Shown here: positions 7,174-14,209 of the stretch, piece after piece
Position numbering within the stretch: the stretch's first letter is position 1
Layout of the letters: every line of letters starts with the position of its first letter
Assembly: GCA_900541555.1 (NCBI GenBank)
Contig: UQKE01000028.1
Location: 1 to 28,250 of the forward strand
Direction of reading: 5' to 3'
Length of the DNA stretch: 28,250 bases
Source: an uncultured Porphyromonadaceae bacterium
Lineage (GTDB): Bacteria; Bacteroidota; Bacteroidia; Bacteroidales; Muribaculaceae
Made by a program: the position numbers and the translations under genes
The notes under the pieces: generated by a model
Database searches by the model: none
Told to the model about the DNA's origin: nothing
What the model saw: the letters and a program-made list of their open reading frames with translations, nothing else

Positions 7174-8451
7174 TTAGTTGTTAAGTATATTTTTTAGTTC
7201 ATATTGGGATTTCAGAAGTTCGATTTTGTGAATGGAACGGGTGATGCGAGCCGTATTTTCGTCTGTTATTTTTTGCAATAGGTCGGTCGTGTCAATTATT
7301 CCATTTTCCAATTTTGATTCGGCCGCTTCCCTGATTTTGGTGCGGTATGCGATGATTTCATCGTCGTCGGTCGTCAGGTCGCGATTGCGCTCTATTTCGT
7401 TTCTTTTTTGAGAGGTTTTTATATCGGTGTTGAATAAGAATACGTCACGCGTGTTTTCGATAATTTTCTTTTGTGTCCTGATGGATTGCAAATCGTTTTT
7501 TCGAGTGTAGAGTTTGCCAATGTTCCATCTCATGCCAATGCCGATTATGTAATTCCACGACCATCCCGGATTTACCATGTCTTCAAACATGTTTAATCCC
7601 GGGTTTCCATAGAATCCGGTGGCAAACAGATTGAAACGAGGCGTGATGTTGGCGTCGAGTGATTTCTTTTGAGTGTCGAGCAAAGAAAGTTGCGCATCGT
7701 AGTATTTTAGCTCCGGACGATTGTTTTCGTAATTGTCGGTTGTTTGAATTGCCGGCATTTCCAATATGAGCGATTCGGCATTTAACCCTGTGAGGATGGC
7801 AAGGGCATCGCAGTATTCTTTCTTTGTCGATTCTAATTGTTTGTTTTGCTGCTTTACTGTCAATAATTGGGCATAAACGGCATCGGCATCGCTTTGTGTG
7901 GCAGTCCCATTTCGCAGGTGGGAAAGAATTTTATCATGATTTTTGTCAAGCAATAGGATTTGGATGCGATTTTGCTTGATTGTTTCATCGATGAGCAGAA
8001 TGCCAAAATATAGATCGTTTACGATGGAGCGGATTTTATATAATTCTACTTCAATATTTTGTTCGGAAACGGCTTGCTGTTTTTGGGCAATTTTTTTTGA
8101 CGATTTGCTTATTCCGCCGTCCCAAATGGTTTGGTTGAGTTCAAGTGCTATTTTATATTGGTCTTTGGACAGCCCTTCAATGTCGGAAACTTGGGACAAC
8201 AATTGCTTGATCCCGTCGGGGAAAGCAGTGACGTCGGATTGGTATGACGCTTGCGCGTTAAGCACGATTTGCGGTATCCAAGATTTTTTGATGTTTGAAA
8301 TGTCGAGCCCGCTTTTCTCTTCAAGCAAACCATATTGTTTGATTAGCGGAAAGTTGTTTCTTGCCGCTTCTTGACATTCGTCGATTGTGATTGCATGCAC
8401 AATCGGGACGGGGATGGCAAATAAAAAAAGAAAGAGAAGTTTACGTTTCAT
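7174..8451 (-). CDS. TolC-family outer-membrane efflux protein
   Basis: A 425-residue exported protein with signal peptide MKRKLLFLFLFAIPVPIVHA. It shows the repeated alpha-helical coiled-coil character of the outer-membrane efflux protein family: an ITIDECQEAARNNFPLIKQ opening, a NDLYFGILL helix and a C-terminal helix pair rich in charged residues. It would form the outer-membrane exit duct of the exporter. Its ATG overlaps the tetR stop by 4 nt, so regulator and duct are translationally coupled. The specific partner is inferred from the operon only. Confidence 0.9.
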   Translation of the reverse strand: MKRKLLFLFLFAIPVPIVHAITIDECQEAARNNFPLIKQYGLLEEKSGLDISNIKKSWIPQIVLNAQASYQSDVTAFPDGIKQLLSQVSDIEGLSKDQYKIALELNQTIWDGGISKSSKKIAQKQQAVSEQNIEVELYKIRSIVNDLYFGILLIDETIKQNRIQILLLDKNHDKILSHLRNGTATQSDADAVYAQLLTVKQQNKQLESTKKEYCDALAILTGLNAESLILEMPAIQTTDNYENNRPELKYYDAQLSLLDTQKKSLDANITPRFNLFATGFYGNPGLNMFEDMVNPGWSWNYIIGIGMRWNIGKLYTRKNDLQSIRTQKKIIENTRDVFLFNTDIKTSQKRNEIERNRDLTTDDDEIIAYRTKIREAAESKLENGIIDTTDLLQKITDENTARITRSIHKIELLKSQYELKNILNN

Positions 8452-9071
8452 TGTTCGTGGAGTTTTAATCTGGCTATGATTAGGCGAATGTTTTCTTGTT
8501 TTCGAGCATTTAGGAATTTATCCTCATTAGCAGTTTCTTCGGGGAATATATTTTTGAAAATCGGCATATAAATGAATAGCGACACATTTAGCAACAAAAT
8601 GTCGATGAAGAGATCCGAAGCACTAATTTTCTCAATTTGTTTTTGAGATGCAAGCGTGTCGAGTTCGTGTTGCAGTGTGGGAAGATGGCGTGATATGATA
8701 CTGCGCATTTTATTTTGAAGAATGGATGTCCGTTCGGGGGAAGAGACGATTTCGTTGACAATGAACCATGGCAACATCGGGTTGTTTTGCAGCAATTCGA
8801 AATGCTTGTTGATTAATAATTCCAACCGAGCGCTTAATGGCATGTTTTTGTTTGAAAATATATCTGCCAATAATTGGCTGAGCAACTTTATTTTTTCTTC
8901 AAATATGCGGTAAAAAATATTCTTTTTTGTGCGGAAATAATAATGCAACATCGTGTGGGTCACGCCGGCGCGTTCTGCGATGGACGTTGTTGTGGCTCCG
9001 GCAAATCCTTTTGTTTGAAATTCTTCTTCTGCAGCTTTTAGTATGAGGTTTTCTGTGTTGCTTTCTTTCAT
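8448..9071 (-). CDS. TetR/AcrR-family transcriptional regulator (CecR-like position)
   Basis: A 207-residue regulator and the first gene of the exporter operon. The N-terminal TetR helix-turn-helix is clear: TTTSIAERAGVTHTMLHYYF (about 27-46), preceded by an AAEEEFQTKGFAGA helix. The remaining helices form a variable ligand-binding domain. E. coli has the same arrangement (cecR ahead of ybhGFSR), so it probably represses its own operon and responds to an exporter substrate. A candidate operator lies between the promoter and its ATG (9074-9089). The inducing ligand is unknown. Confidence 0.92.
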   Translation of the reverse strand: MKESNTENLILKAAEEEFQTKGFAGATTTSIAERAGVTHTMLHYYFRTKKNIFYRIFEEKIKLLSQLLADIFSNKNMPLSARLELLINKHFELLQNNPMLPWFIVNEIVSSPERTSILQNKMRSIISRHLPTLQHELDTLASQKQIEKISASDLFIDILLLNVSLFIYMPIFKNIFPEETANEDKFLNARKQENIRLIIARLKLHEQ

Positions 9072-9073
9072 GA

Positions 9074-9089
9074 TTAACAGATATGTTTA
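9074..9089. promoter_or_regulatory. candidate TetR operator (imperfect palindrome)
   Basis: TTAACA-gata-TGTTTA: six-base half-sites, five of six positions complementary, 4-nt spacer. It lies 2 nt before the tetR ATG and just downstream of the -7 box, where a bound repressor would block initiation. Assignment as operator is inference from position and symmetry. Confidence 0.45.
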
Positions 9090-9098
9090 ACTTTGCTG

Positions 9099-9129
9099 CA
9101 AATATAAGCGCAAAAAAAATCTTGTGCAA
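9099..9129 (-). promoter_or_regulatory. promoter of the exporter operon
   Basis: On the minus strand, TTG (9127-9129), 20 nt, then TATATTTG (9099-9106). This is a full match to the Bacteroidetes -33/-7 promoter pattern. The predicted start of transcription falls near 9092, giving a leader of only about 20 nt. The -33 element lies within the terminator-like hairpin at 9112-9147. Confidence 0.65.
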
Positions 9130-9147
9130 TGGCACAGCAAGATTTTT
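9112..9147 (-). terminator. second terminator-like hairpin between glnS and tetR
   Basis: A 10-bp stem (AAAAATCTTG at 9115-9124 with CAAGATTTTT at 9138-9147) has an inner TGC/GCA extension. Read on the minus strand it ends in eight Ts. It follows the main glnS terminator and probably catches read-through before the exporter promoter. It could also act as a weak terminator on the + strand. Confidence 0.55.
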
Positions 9148-9170
9148 GGGATAATTTAATGAATGGGCAT

Positions 9171-9203
9171 AAAAAAATCCGCGTTGGAGACGCGGATTTT
9201 TTT
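9171..9203 (-). terminator. Rho-independent terminator of glnS
   Basis: A perfect 13-bp stem (9171-9183 with 9191-9203), whose core is TCCGCG/CGCGGA, has a 7-nt loop and A7/T7 flanks. It lies 16 nt past the glnS stop. The symmetrical A and T runs would allow it to work in both directions. Confidence 0.9.
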
Positions 9204-9218
9204 AGATGTCTGAGTTGC

Positions 9219-10925
9219 TTATTTGTTGATTTTTTGCCAACTGTCTTTTAGAGTGATAGTCCTGTTGAATACCAGTTTGTCGGGTCGAGAATCTTTTTTA
9301 TCCGGAGTGAAATAACCGATTCTTTGGAATTGGAAATGTTTGCCCGCGATGGCGTTTTCAGCAAGGAATGGCTCTATTTTGATGTTGGAAACCACTTTCA
9401 AGGAGTCGGGATTTAGCAATTCGTGGAAATCGCGATCCTTAACCTCAGAAGCGTTCTCGACATTAAATAAGCGGTCGTACAAACGAGCTTCGGCATTTAT
9501 GCAATGACGGGCAGAAACCCAGTGAAGAGTGCCTTTTACTTTCCTCATGCTTCCGGGCATGCCGCTTTTCGATTCGGGGTCGTATTCGCAATAGATCTCT
9601 TCAATTTGCCCATTGTCATTTTTTTTGCAACCGGTACATTTTACAATGTATGCGCCTTTTAAGCGAACTTCGTTGCCGGGGGTCATGCGGAAGAATTTTT
9701 TAGGAGGATTTTCCATGAAGTCGTCGCGCTCAATGAAAATTTCGCGAGAGAAAGGCATTTTGTGCATGCCGCCATTGGGGTCTTCCGGATTGTTCTCCAT
9801 TTCCATTTCTTCTGTCGCATCGTCCGGATAGTTCGTGACAATGACTTTGACAGGGTCGATTACAGCGCATACACGCGTGGCGTGCTTGTTGAGGTCTTCG
9901 CGGATGCTATATTCCAATAATGAAATATCATTAATTGCCTCATATTTAGTGTAACCGATTCTGCTGATGAACGATTTGATGGCTTCCGGCGTATATCCGC
10001 GTCGGCGAAGGCCGGAAATGGTCGGCATTCGTGGATCGTCCCATCCGTCGACAAGCCCCTCTTTCACAAGCTGAAGAAGTTTGCGCTTGCTTAAAACTGT
10101 GTATGTCAAGTTCAAGCGGTTGAATTCTATTTGTCGTGGGCAATAGGTTTCATCGGCAAGCTCTTTGACAAAGTATTCATACAAAGGGCGGTGTGGAACA
10201 AATTCCAATGTGCAGATGGAATGTGTTACTCCTTCGAAGTAGTCGGATTGCCCGTGTGCAAAATCATACATCGGGTACACTTTCCATTTATCGCCAGTCC
10301 GATGGTGCGGATGCTTGATGATGCGATACATGATTGGGTCGCGGAAATGCATGTTGGAGGAAGCCATGTCGATTTTTGCGCGCAGCACCATTGCGCCTTC
10401 TTCAAATTCTCCGGCATTCATGCGTTGGAACAAATCGAGGTTTTCCTCTATCGGACGATTGCGAAACGGACTTTCGACACCGGGTTGGGTAGGAGTTCCT
10501 TTTTGTTCGGCAATTTGTTCGGATGTTTGTTCGTCGACGTATGCTTTGCCTTCTTTGATCATGCGAATGGCAAGCTCGTAAAGCTGTGGGAAATAGTCGG
10601 AAGCATAGTATTCTCTGTTGCCCCAATCGTAACCAAGCCATTTGATGTCTTCCCGTATGGAATCCACGTATTCGACGTCTTCTTTGACGGGATTGGTGTC
10701 GTCGAAGCGGAGATTGCACGTGCCGCCAAATTTTTCGGCAACGCCAAAATCCATGCAAATAGCTTTGGCATGGCCAATATGCAGGTATCCATTAGGTTCC
10801 GGAGGGAAACGCGTGTTGAGCCTTCCTCCATTCTTGCCATTTTTAAGATCGTCGGCAATGATTTGTTCTACAAAATTCAGACCACTTTCTTTTTCTTCTA
10901 ATTCTTTGTTTTCGATTTCCGACAT
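9219..10925 (-). CDS. glnS: glutaminyl-tRNA synthetase
   Basis: A 568-residue class I aminoacyl-tRNA synthetase that charges tRNA-Gln with glutamine in the cytoplasm. The ATP-site motif is PPEPNGYLHIGHAKAI (HIGH at 49-52). The KMSKS-equivalent loop is VLSKRKL (277-283), the form usual for GlnRS rather than GluRS. The DDTNP and LRAKIDM blocks and the C-terminal double beta-barrel anticodon domain (from about 340) are present, the latter with a CTGC...YC cysteine cluster. Length is close to E. coli GlnRS. The gene has its own promoter and terminators, so it is probably monocistronic. Confidence 0.98.
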   Translation of the reverse strand: MSEIENKELEEKESGLNFVEQIIADDLKNGKNGGRLNTRFPPEPNGYLHIGHAKAICMDFGVAEKFGGTCNLRFDDTNPVKEDVEYVDSIREDIKWLGYDWGNREYYASDYFPQLYELAIRMIKEGKAYVDEQTSEQIAEQKGTPTQPGVESPFRNRPIEENLDLFQRMNAGEFEEGAMVLRAKIDMASSNMHFRDPIMYRIIKHPHHRTGDKWKVYPMYDFAHGQSDYFEGVTHSICTLEFVPHRPLYEYFVKELADETYCPRQIEFNRLNLTYTVLSKRKLLQLVKEGLVDGWDDPRMPTISGLRRRGYTPEAIKSFISRIGYTKYEAINDISLLEYSIREDLNKHATRVCAVIDPVKVIVTNYPDDATEEMEMENNPEDPNGGMHKMPFSREIFIERDDFMENPPKKFFRMTPGNEVRLKGAYIVKCTGCKKNDNGQIEEIYCEYDPESKSGMPGSMRKVKGTLHWVSARHCINAEARLYDRLFNVENASEVKDRDFHELLNPDSLKVVSNIKIEPFLAENAIAGKHFQFQRIGYFTPDKKDSRPDKLVFNRTITLKDSWQKINK

Positions 10926-10947
10926 GTCATAAGAATTTTTTGGTTTG

Positions 10948-10955
10948 CAAAAATA
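10948..10955 (-). promoter_or_regulatory. candidate -7 box of glnS
   Basis: On the minus strand TATTTTTG matches TAnnTTTG, 22 nt upstream of the glnS ATG. No clear TTG is seen at the expected -33 distance. Confidence 0.45.
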
Positions 10956-11069
10956 CGAAATATATTCTTAATCGGAAAGCATTCGTTTTCAACATGCAAC
11001 ATGCTTGCACCATGCAAGGGAAGGAGCATGGGGCATAAGCGGCATGTTTATTGGTGTGGCAAGGTTTGT

Positions 11070-11312
11070 TTATGTGAATAGTATCAATGCAATTAACGAG
11101 AGCATGCCTATGATAAAAGATGTTCCGGCAATAGCGTAAAACAGCGGACGAAGCTTTTGGTTTTTCTTTCTGCTGTCCATAAATGTCAAATAACCGGCAA
11201 TGAACAGGAAAAAATCGTCGATATATCCATACCACGCGATGTCGCAATCATAAGGAATAACGGTATAACCGATTGCTATGATTAGGGCTGCAATGCCTAT
11301 GATTTTTGCCAT
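11070..11312 (-). CDS. small DUF1232/YkvA-like membrane protein
   Basis: An 80-residue protein with two or three hydrophobic segments (about 3-20, 28-45 and 56-80). The stretch IGYTVIPYDCDIAWYGYIDD resembles the DUF1232 signature, in which a Pro-Asp pair and a DD pair are separated by a hydrophobic loop. Its biochemical role is unknown. The chosen ATG (11312) lies 11 nt downstream of the folK stop. An in-frame ATG at 11357 would overlap folK by 34 nt, and a longer extension to 11414 is unlikely. It is the last gene of the acyltransferase-phosphoesterase-folK operon. Confidence 0.7.
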   Translation of the reverse strand: MAKIIGIAALIIAIGYTVIPYDCDIAWYGYIDDFFLFIAGYLTFMDSRKKNQKLRPLFYAIAGTSFIIGMLSLIALILFT

Positions 11313-11323
11313 TTGGGATCGAT

Positions 11324-11707
11324 TTATTGTTCGTCTTGCTTTTTTAATTGTTTCCATCCTATCTGGAAATATTCTTGTGCGAAATCTCTTTCGCGGACAA
11401 TTTGCCCATTCCAAATGATGATGTCAAGGTCCATGGGAATGTCGCCAACTTGTTTGCTAATGGGAGTGCGTCCGCATACGGCCTCATATTTTTTTAATAT
11501 GTCGTTGATCTCATCGTAATTATTGCGGCATTTAGCTTCCATGACGGCATTAAGATAATCCGGGTCTTTTCCGTTTGCTGCTTTGCTGTTGTAGATTTCT
11601 GAGGTTGAAACATTGCTTAATAGATGCTTCAACCATTTGATGCAATTTTTAATTTGCCATTCTCGGTCTTTGCTATTGCTTCCGATAGATAATACCAAAT
11701 TATTCAT
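11324..11707 (-). CDS. folK: 2-amino-4-hydroxy-6-hydroxymethyldihydropteridine pyrophosphokinase (HPPK), short form
   Basis: A 127-residue enzyme of folate synthesis that transfers pyrophosphate from ATP to 6-hydroxymethyl-dihydropterin. An N-terminal LSIGSN strand and the signature GRTPISKQVGDIPMDLDIIIW (80-99) are present. Asp93 and Asp95 correspond to the magnesium-binding pair Asp95/Asp97 of E. coli HPPK. It is about 30 residues shorter than usual: after the signature, the strand and loop normally carrying the PHPR/PHY region appear missing, and a RERDFAQEYFQIG tail follows directly. I believe other Bacteroidales have such short forms, but did not verify this. Confidence 0.88.
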   Translation of the reverse strand: MNNLVLSIGSNSKDREWQIKNCIKWLKHLLSNVSTSEIYNSKAANGKDPDYLNAVMEAKCRNNYDEINDILKKYEAVCGRTPISKQVGDIPMDLDIIIWNGQIVRERDFAQEYFQIGWKQLKKQDEQ

Positions 11708-11765
11708 AGTAGTCGTATTTTCAACTAATTCGTTAGCAGTAATCGGGTTGCTGAAATCACAAGAT

Positions 11766-12956
11766 TTATGGCATTTTGCTTTTTAATGTAAAAACTGTGA
11801 GTTCCGGCGTAGCTCCGATACGTATTGGGAGGCCAACTTCTCCAATGCCTATGTTGACGTAAAGATATTTTCCATTTTTTTCATATAAGCCTTGCCAATG
11901 TTCGTACTTCCAAGCGGAAGGCGACCATTTCCATTTTCCAACCGATAGTACCATTTGCATGGCGTGCGTGTGGCCCGATAGGGTCAAGTCGACTGGCGTG
12001 TGGCACACTTCAATGTCCCAATGCTTGGGGTTGTGGGAAAGCAACAGCTTGAAGTGCTTGTCGTTAATGTCGGGATATGCCTTGTTTAGGTCTCCATGGG
12101 TCGAGAATGGCGGTTCTCCCCAATTTTCAACTCCGATTATTGCAATGGAATCATTTCCATTTTTTAAGAAGAAATGTTCGTTGCGGAGCAGCCTCCAATT
12201 GAGGCTGTCTTCTTCGATGCGGACCAACCAATCGAGATTGCCCCTTTTTGCAGACTCAGTTTTCCATTGCGCATAATCGCCGTAATCGTGATTTCCAAGA
12301 ATGGAAACGATACCATCTTTTGCTTCTAAATTGCGGAGCGAAGGAATGAATGGAATTAATTCAGACGAACGGTTGTTCACGATATCGCCTGTAAATACAA
12401 TTAAGTCCGGCTTTAATGCATTGATTTTTTCTACAAGGCGCATGGGAATGGACTGGGAATTTCCAAAAGTGCCGACATGCAAATCGGAAAATTGGACAAT
12501 GCGATATCCATTGAAAGCAGCCGGCAGTTTGGCAGATTCGATTGTCACTTCATTTATGTCGAATTGCCGTGGCGTGACAATCGCGTTCCACCATAAAAGA
12601 ATGAAGCATGCCACGCTTACGGCAAAGCCGGCAATTTGAACGCTTTTCCATGCTTTATGTTTGAATAAGACCGGTATGGCGGATATGCCTCGAAATATGA
12701 TATATAGAAATTTTGCGACGAATACCGACAGAAATATGAATATGCACCATCCTGTGAAAAGCATGGAATTGACGGGTGTCAGCAAGGATATAAAAGCTGC
12801 AAGCAGCAAGCAATAGAGTAGTGTCGCAAAAACTAAATGGGCAATTCGTAATTTTTTCTTTTTCTTCAGAAAGCAAAGATCGCGATAGATGAGCCAATCT
12901 GATAAAATGCTTGCAACTACTGCGACAAGAAGAAATGCTATGATTGCGAATCTCAT
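11766..12956 (-). CDS. membrane-anchored metallophosphoesterase (YkuE-like)
   Basis: A 396-residue protein with four N-terminal hydrophobic segments (about 3-20, 38-60, 66-88 and 106-125), followed by a calcineurin-like phosphoesterase domain. All metal-binding blocks are present: SDLHVG (Asp158, His160), FTGDIVN (Asp191), GNHDYG (221-226), LLSHNP (His308) and SGHTHAMQM (His329, His331). The family includes YkuE and lipid A-related pyrophosphatases, so the substrate may be a membrane phospholipid or a UDP-sugar lipid. Its start is 5 nt after the stop of the acyltransferase gene, which fits a role in envelope lipid metabolism. The exact reaction is not known. Confidence 0.9.
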   Translation of the reverse strand: MRFAIIAFLLVAVVASILSDWLIYRDLCFLKKKKKLRIAHLVFATLLYCLLLAAFISLLTPVNSMLFTGWCIFIFLSVFVAKFLYIIFRGISAIPVLFKHKAWKSVQIAGFAVSVACFILLWWNAIVTPRQFDINEVTIESAKLPAAFNGYRIVQFSDLHVGTFGNSQSIPMRLVEKINALKPDLIVFTGDIVNNRSSELIPFIPSLRNLEAKDGIVSILGNHDYGDYAQWKTESAKRGNLDWLVRIEEDSLNWRLLRNEHFFLKNGNDSIAIIGVENWGEPPFSTHGDLNKAYPDINDKHFKLLLSHNPKHWDIEVCHTPVDLTLSGHTHAMQMVLSVGKWKWSPSAWKYEHWQGLYEKNGKYLYVNIGIGEVGLPIRIGATPELTVFTLKSKMP

Positions 12957-12961
12957 GTTTT

Positions 12962-14143
12962 TTACAATGAATTGGTAGCTTGCAGCTTGTTTATCAGAGG
13001 GTTGGAATACATGATAAGTATCATGTCGCGCATATATTCATTGTCTTCTTTGGATGGGATGAAGTCTAATTCTTTGGGAACTTTTGCTAACTGATTGTCG
13101 ATATATGCATTGAAACGCTCAACATCGTCTTTTGTATATTCTCGGTTGAAGCGTTCTGTTTTGAATCGAAGGTCGTAGGCAATATAATTGCATGGATAAA
13201 TTCTATATCCGGAATGGATATGGGAATCGATTATTTGGCAAACGGCAGCTAATTGCGCATTTTTGTCAAGATCGCGAAGCGATTCGAGTTGCGGATTGAT
13301 GCAGTCTGTAAATGTGAAATGCACGCGTCCTTTTTGTTCAAGCAATCCAATTTCCATGCTGTATAAGTCGTCGTGTTGCGTTTTTTGGAAATCTGGATTT
13401 TTTTCTTTCAGCAAGAATTCCCGAGCCTTTAAATAGTCATTTGGATCAAATTCATAACTGATTGCAACAGGCATAATGTTTAATTCCAAAATGTTTTCGA
13501 GGAAGTTTTTTCCTCCTTTGATTGCCAACATTTTAATTAAACTTTCTTGTGTTGCGTCGCTGCTGTCTTTGGCTCGTCCTTGCCTTTGGGCAATCCAGAC
13601 AGATTCATTTTTTTGAGTTACGGCAAAATGGATGTATCCCGATAATTGTTCTGCCACTTCAAGCGCATGTCGCATTCCGACGCCTCGTTTGACAATGACG
13701 CTTTTGTTTAACCTGACTAATTTTTCAATCCAATCGTAGATTAGCAAATTGCTGCCAATTGCGACTTCTGTCGTTTTGCAATGGTTTTTGATTAACGACA
13801 GGTTGAGAAAAGACGCGTCGAGTACAATGTCGCGGTGATTGGTGATCATGGTATAGGCTTTGTCGTGGTCTACTTTTTCCGACCCCTCGCAAGAAATGCC
13901 CTTTGTTGTTTTTGCAGCAAGCATTTCTAAAAAGCTATACATGACATTTATTTGAAAGTCTTGTTTTGTTTTGATTTTTAAAAGCGATTGGCAGAAAGCA
14001 TCGTAGTCGATGTCGGGCATAACCCATGTGACGGCATGTTTGAAGCCTTCTTCGGTTACTAATTCCGCCATTTTTTGATGGAATTCAGAGTCGGAAAAAG
14101 GGCATATGTCGTGAAATTCTTGTGGCGTATTTATTTCGTTCAT
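12962..14143 (-). CDS. PlsC-like glycerophosphate/lysophosphatidate acyltransferase
   Basis: A 393-residue acyltransferase probably acting on glycerophospholipid precursors at the inner membrane. The N-terminal 85 residues precede the acyltransferase fold. The motif I region is ITNHRDIVLDASFL, with His103 and Asp109 separated by five residues rather than the canonical four. An IVKRGVGMR block follows, then WIAQRQGRAKDSSDATQ, which matches the motif III position (usually E-G-R). It heads the operon with the metallophosphoesterase and has a near-perfect Bacteroidetes promoter. Lysophospholipid, ornithine-lipid or lipid A acylation are alternatives to LPA acylation. Confidence 0.8.
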   Translation of the reverse strand: MNEINTPQEFHDICPFSDSEFHQKMAELVTEEGFKHAVTWVMPDIDYDAFCQSLLKIKTKQDFQINVMYSFLEMLAAKTTKGISCEGSEKVDHDKAYTMITNHRDIVLDASFLNLSLIKNHCKTTEVAIGSNLLIYDWIEKLVRLNKSVIVKRGVGMRHALEVAEQLSGYIHFAVTQKNESVWIAQRQGRAKDSSDATQESLIKMLAIKGGKNFLENILELNIMPVAISYEFDPNDYLKAREFLLKEKNPDFQKTQHDDLYSMEIGLLEQKGRVHFTFTDCINPQLESLRDLDKNAQLAAVCQIIDSHIHSGYRIYPCNYIAYDLRFKTERFNREYTKDDVERFNAYIDNQLAKVPKELDFIPSKEDNEYMRDMILIMYSNPLINKLQATNSL

Positions 14144-14178
14144 CGTGAATGGTTCTTTTTTGTGAAATTGGATTCTCC

Positions 14179-14209
14179 CAAAAGTAATGTTTTTTTATAG
14201 AAAAATCAA
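14179..14209 (-). promoter_or_regulatory. promoter of the acyltransferase operon
   Basis: On the minus strand, TTG (14207-14209), 20 nt, then TACTTTTG (14179-14186), matching the Bacteroidetes -33/-7 pattern. The -33 element overlaps the last codons of the rluD-like gene. Confidence 0.65.

Noticed and set aside
2425..9071. Novel secretion or toxin-export system
   Set aside because: Every component and the gene order match the known TetR-TolC-HlyD-ATPase-ATPase-ABC-2 permease exporter type (YbhGFSR-like). No cargo gene is present.
10131..10901. 256-codon open frame on the + strand antisense to glnS
   Set aside because: It lies wholly inside a well-supported glnS gene, has low-complexity Phe/Val-rich composition typical of an antisense shadow, and has no promoter or family motif.
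10927..11247. 106-codon minus-strand frame next to glnS
   Set aside because: It overlaps the DUF1232-like gene in another frame and runs through the spacer and glnS promoter. The DUF1232-like frame has the coherent hydrophobic pattern instead.
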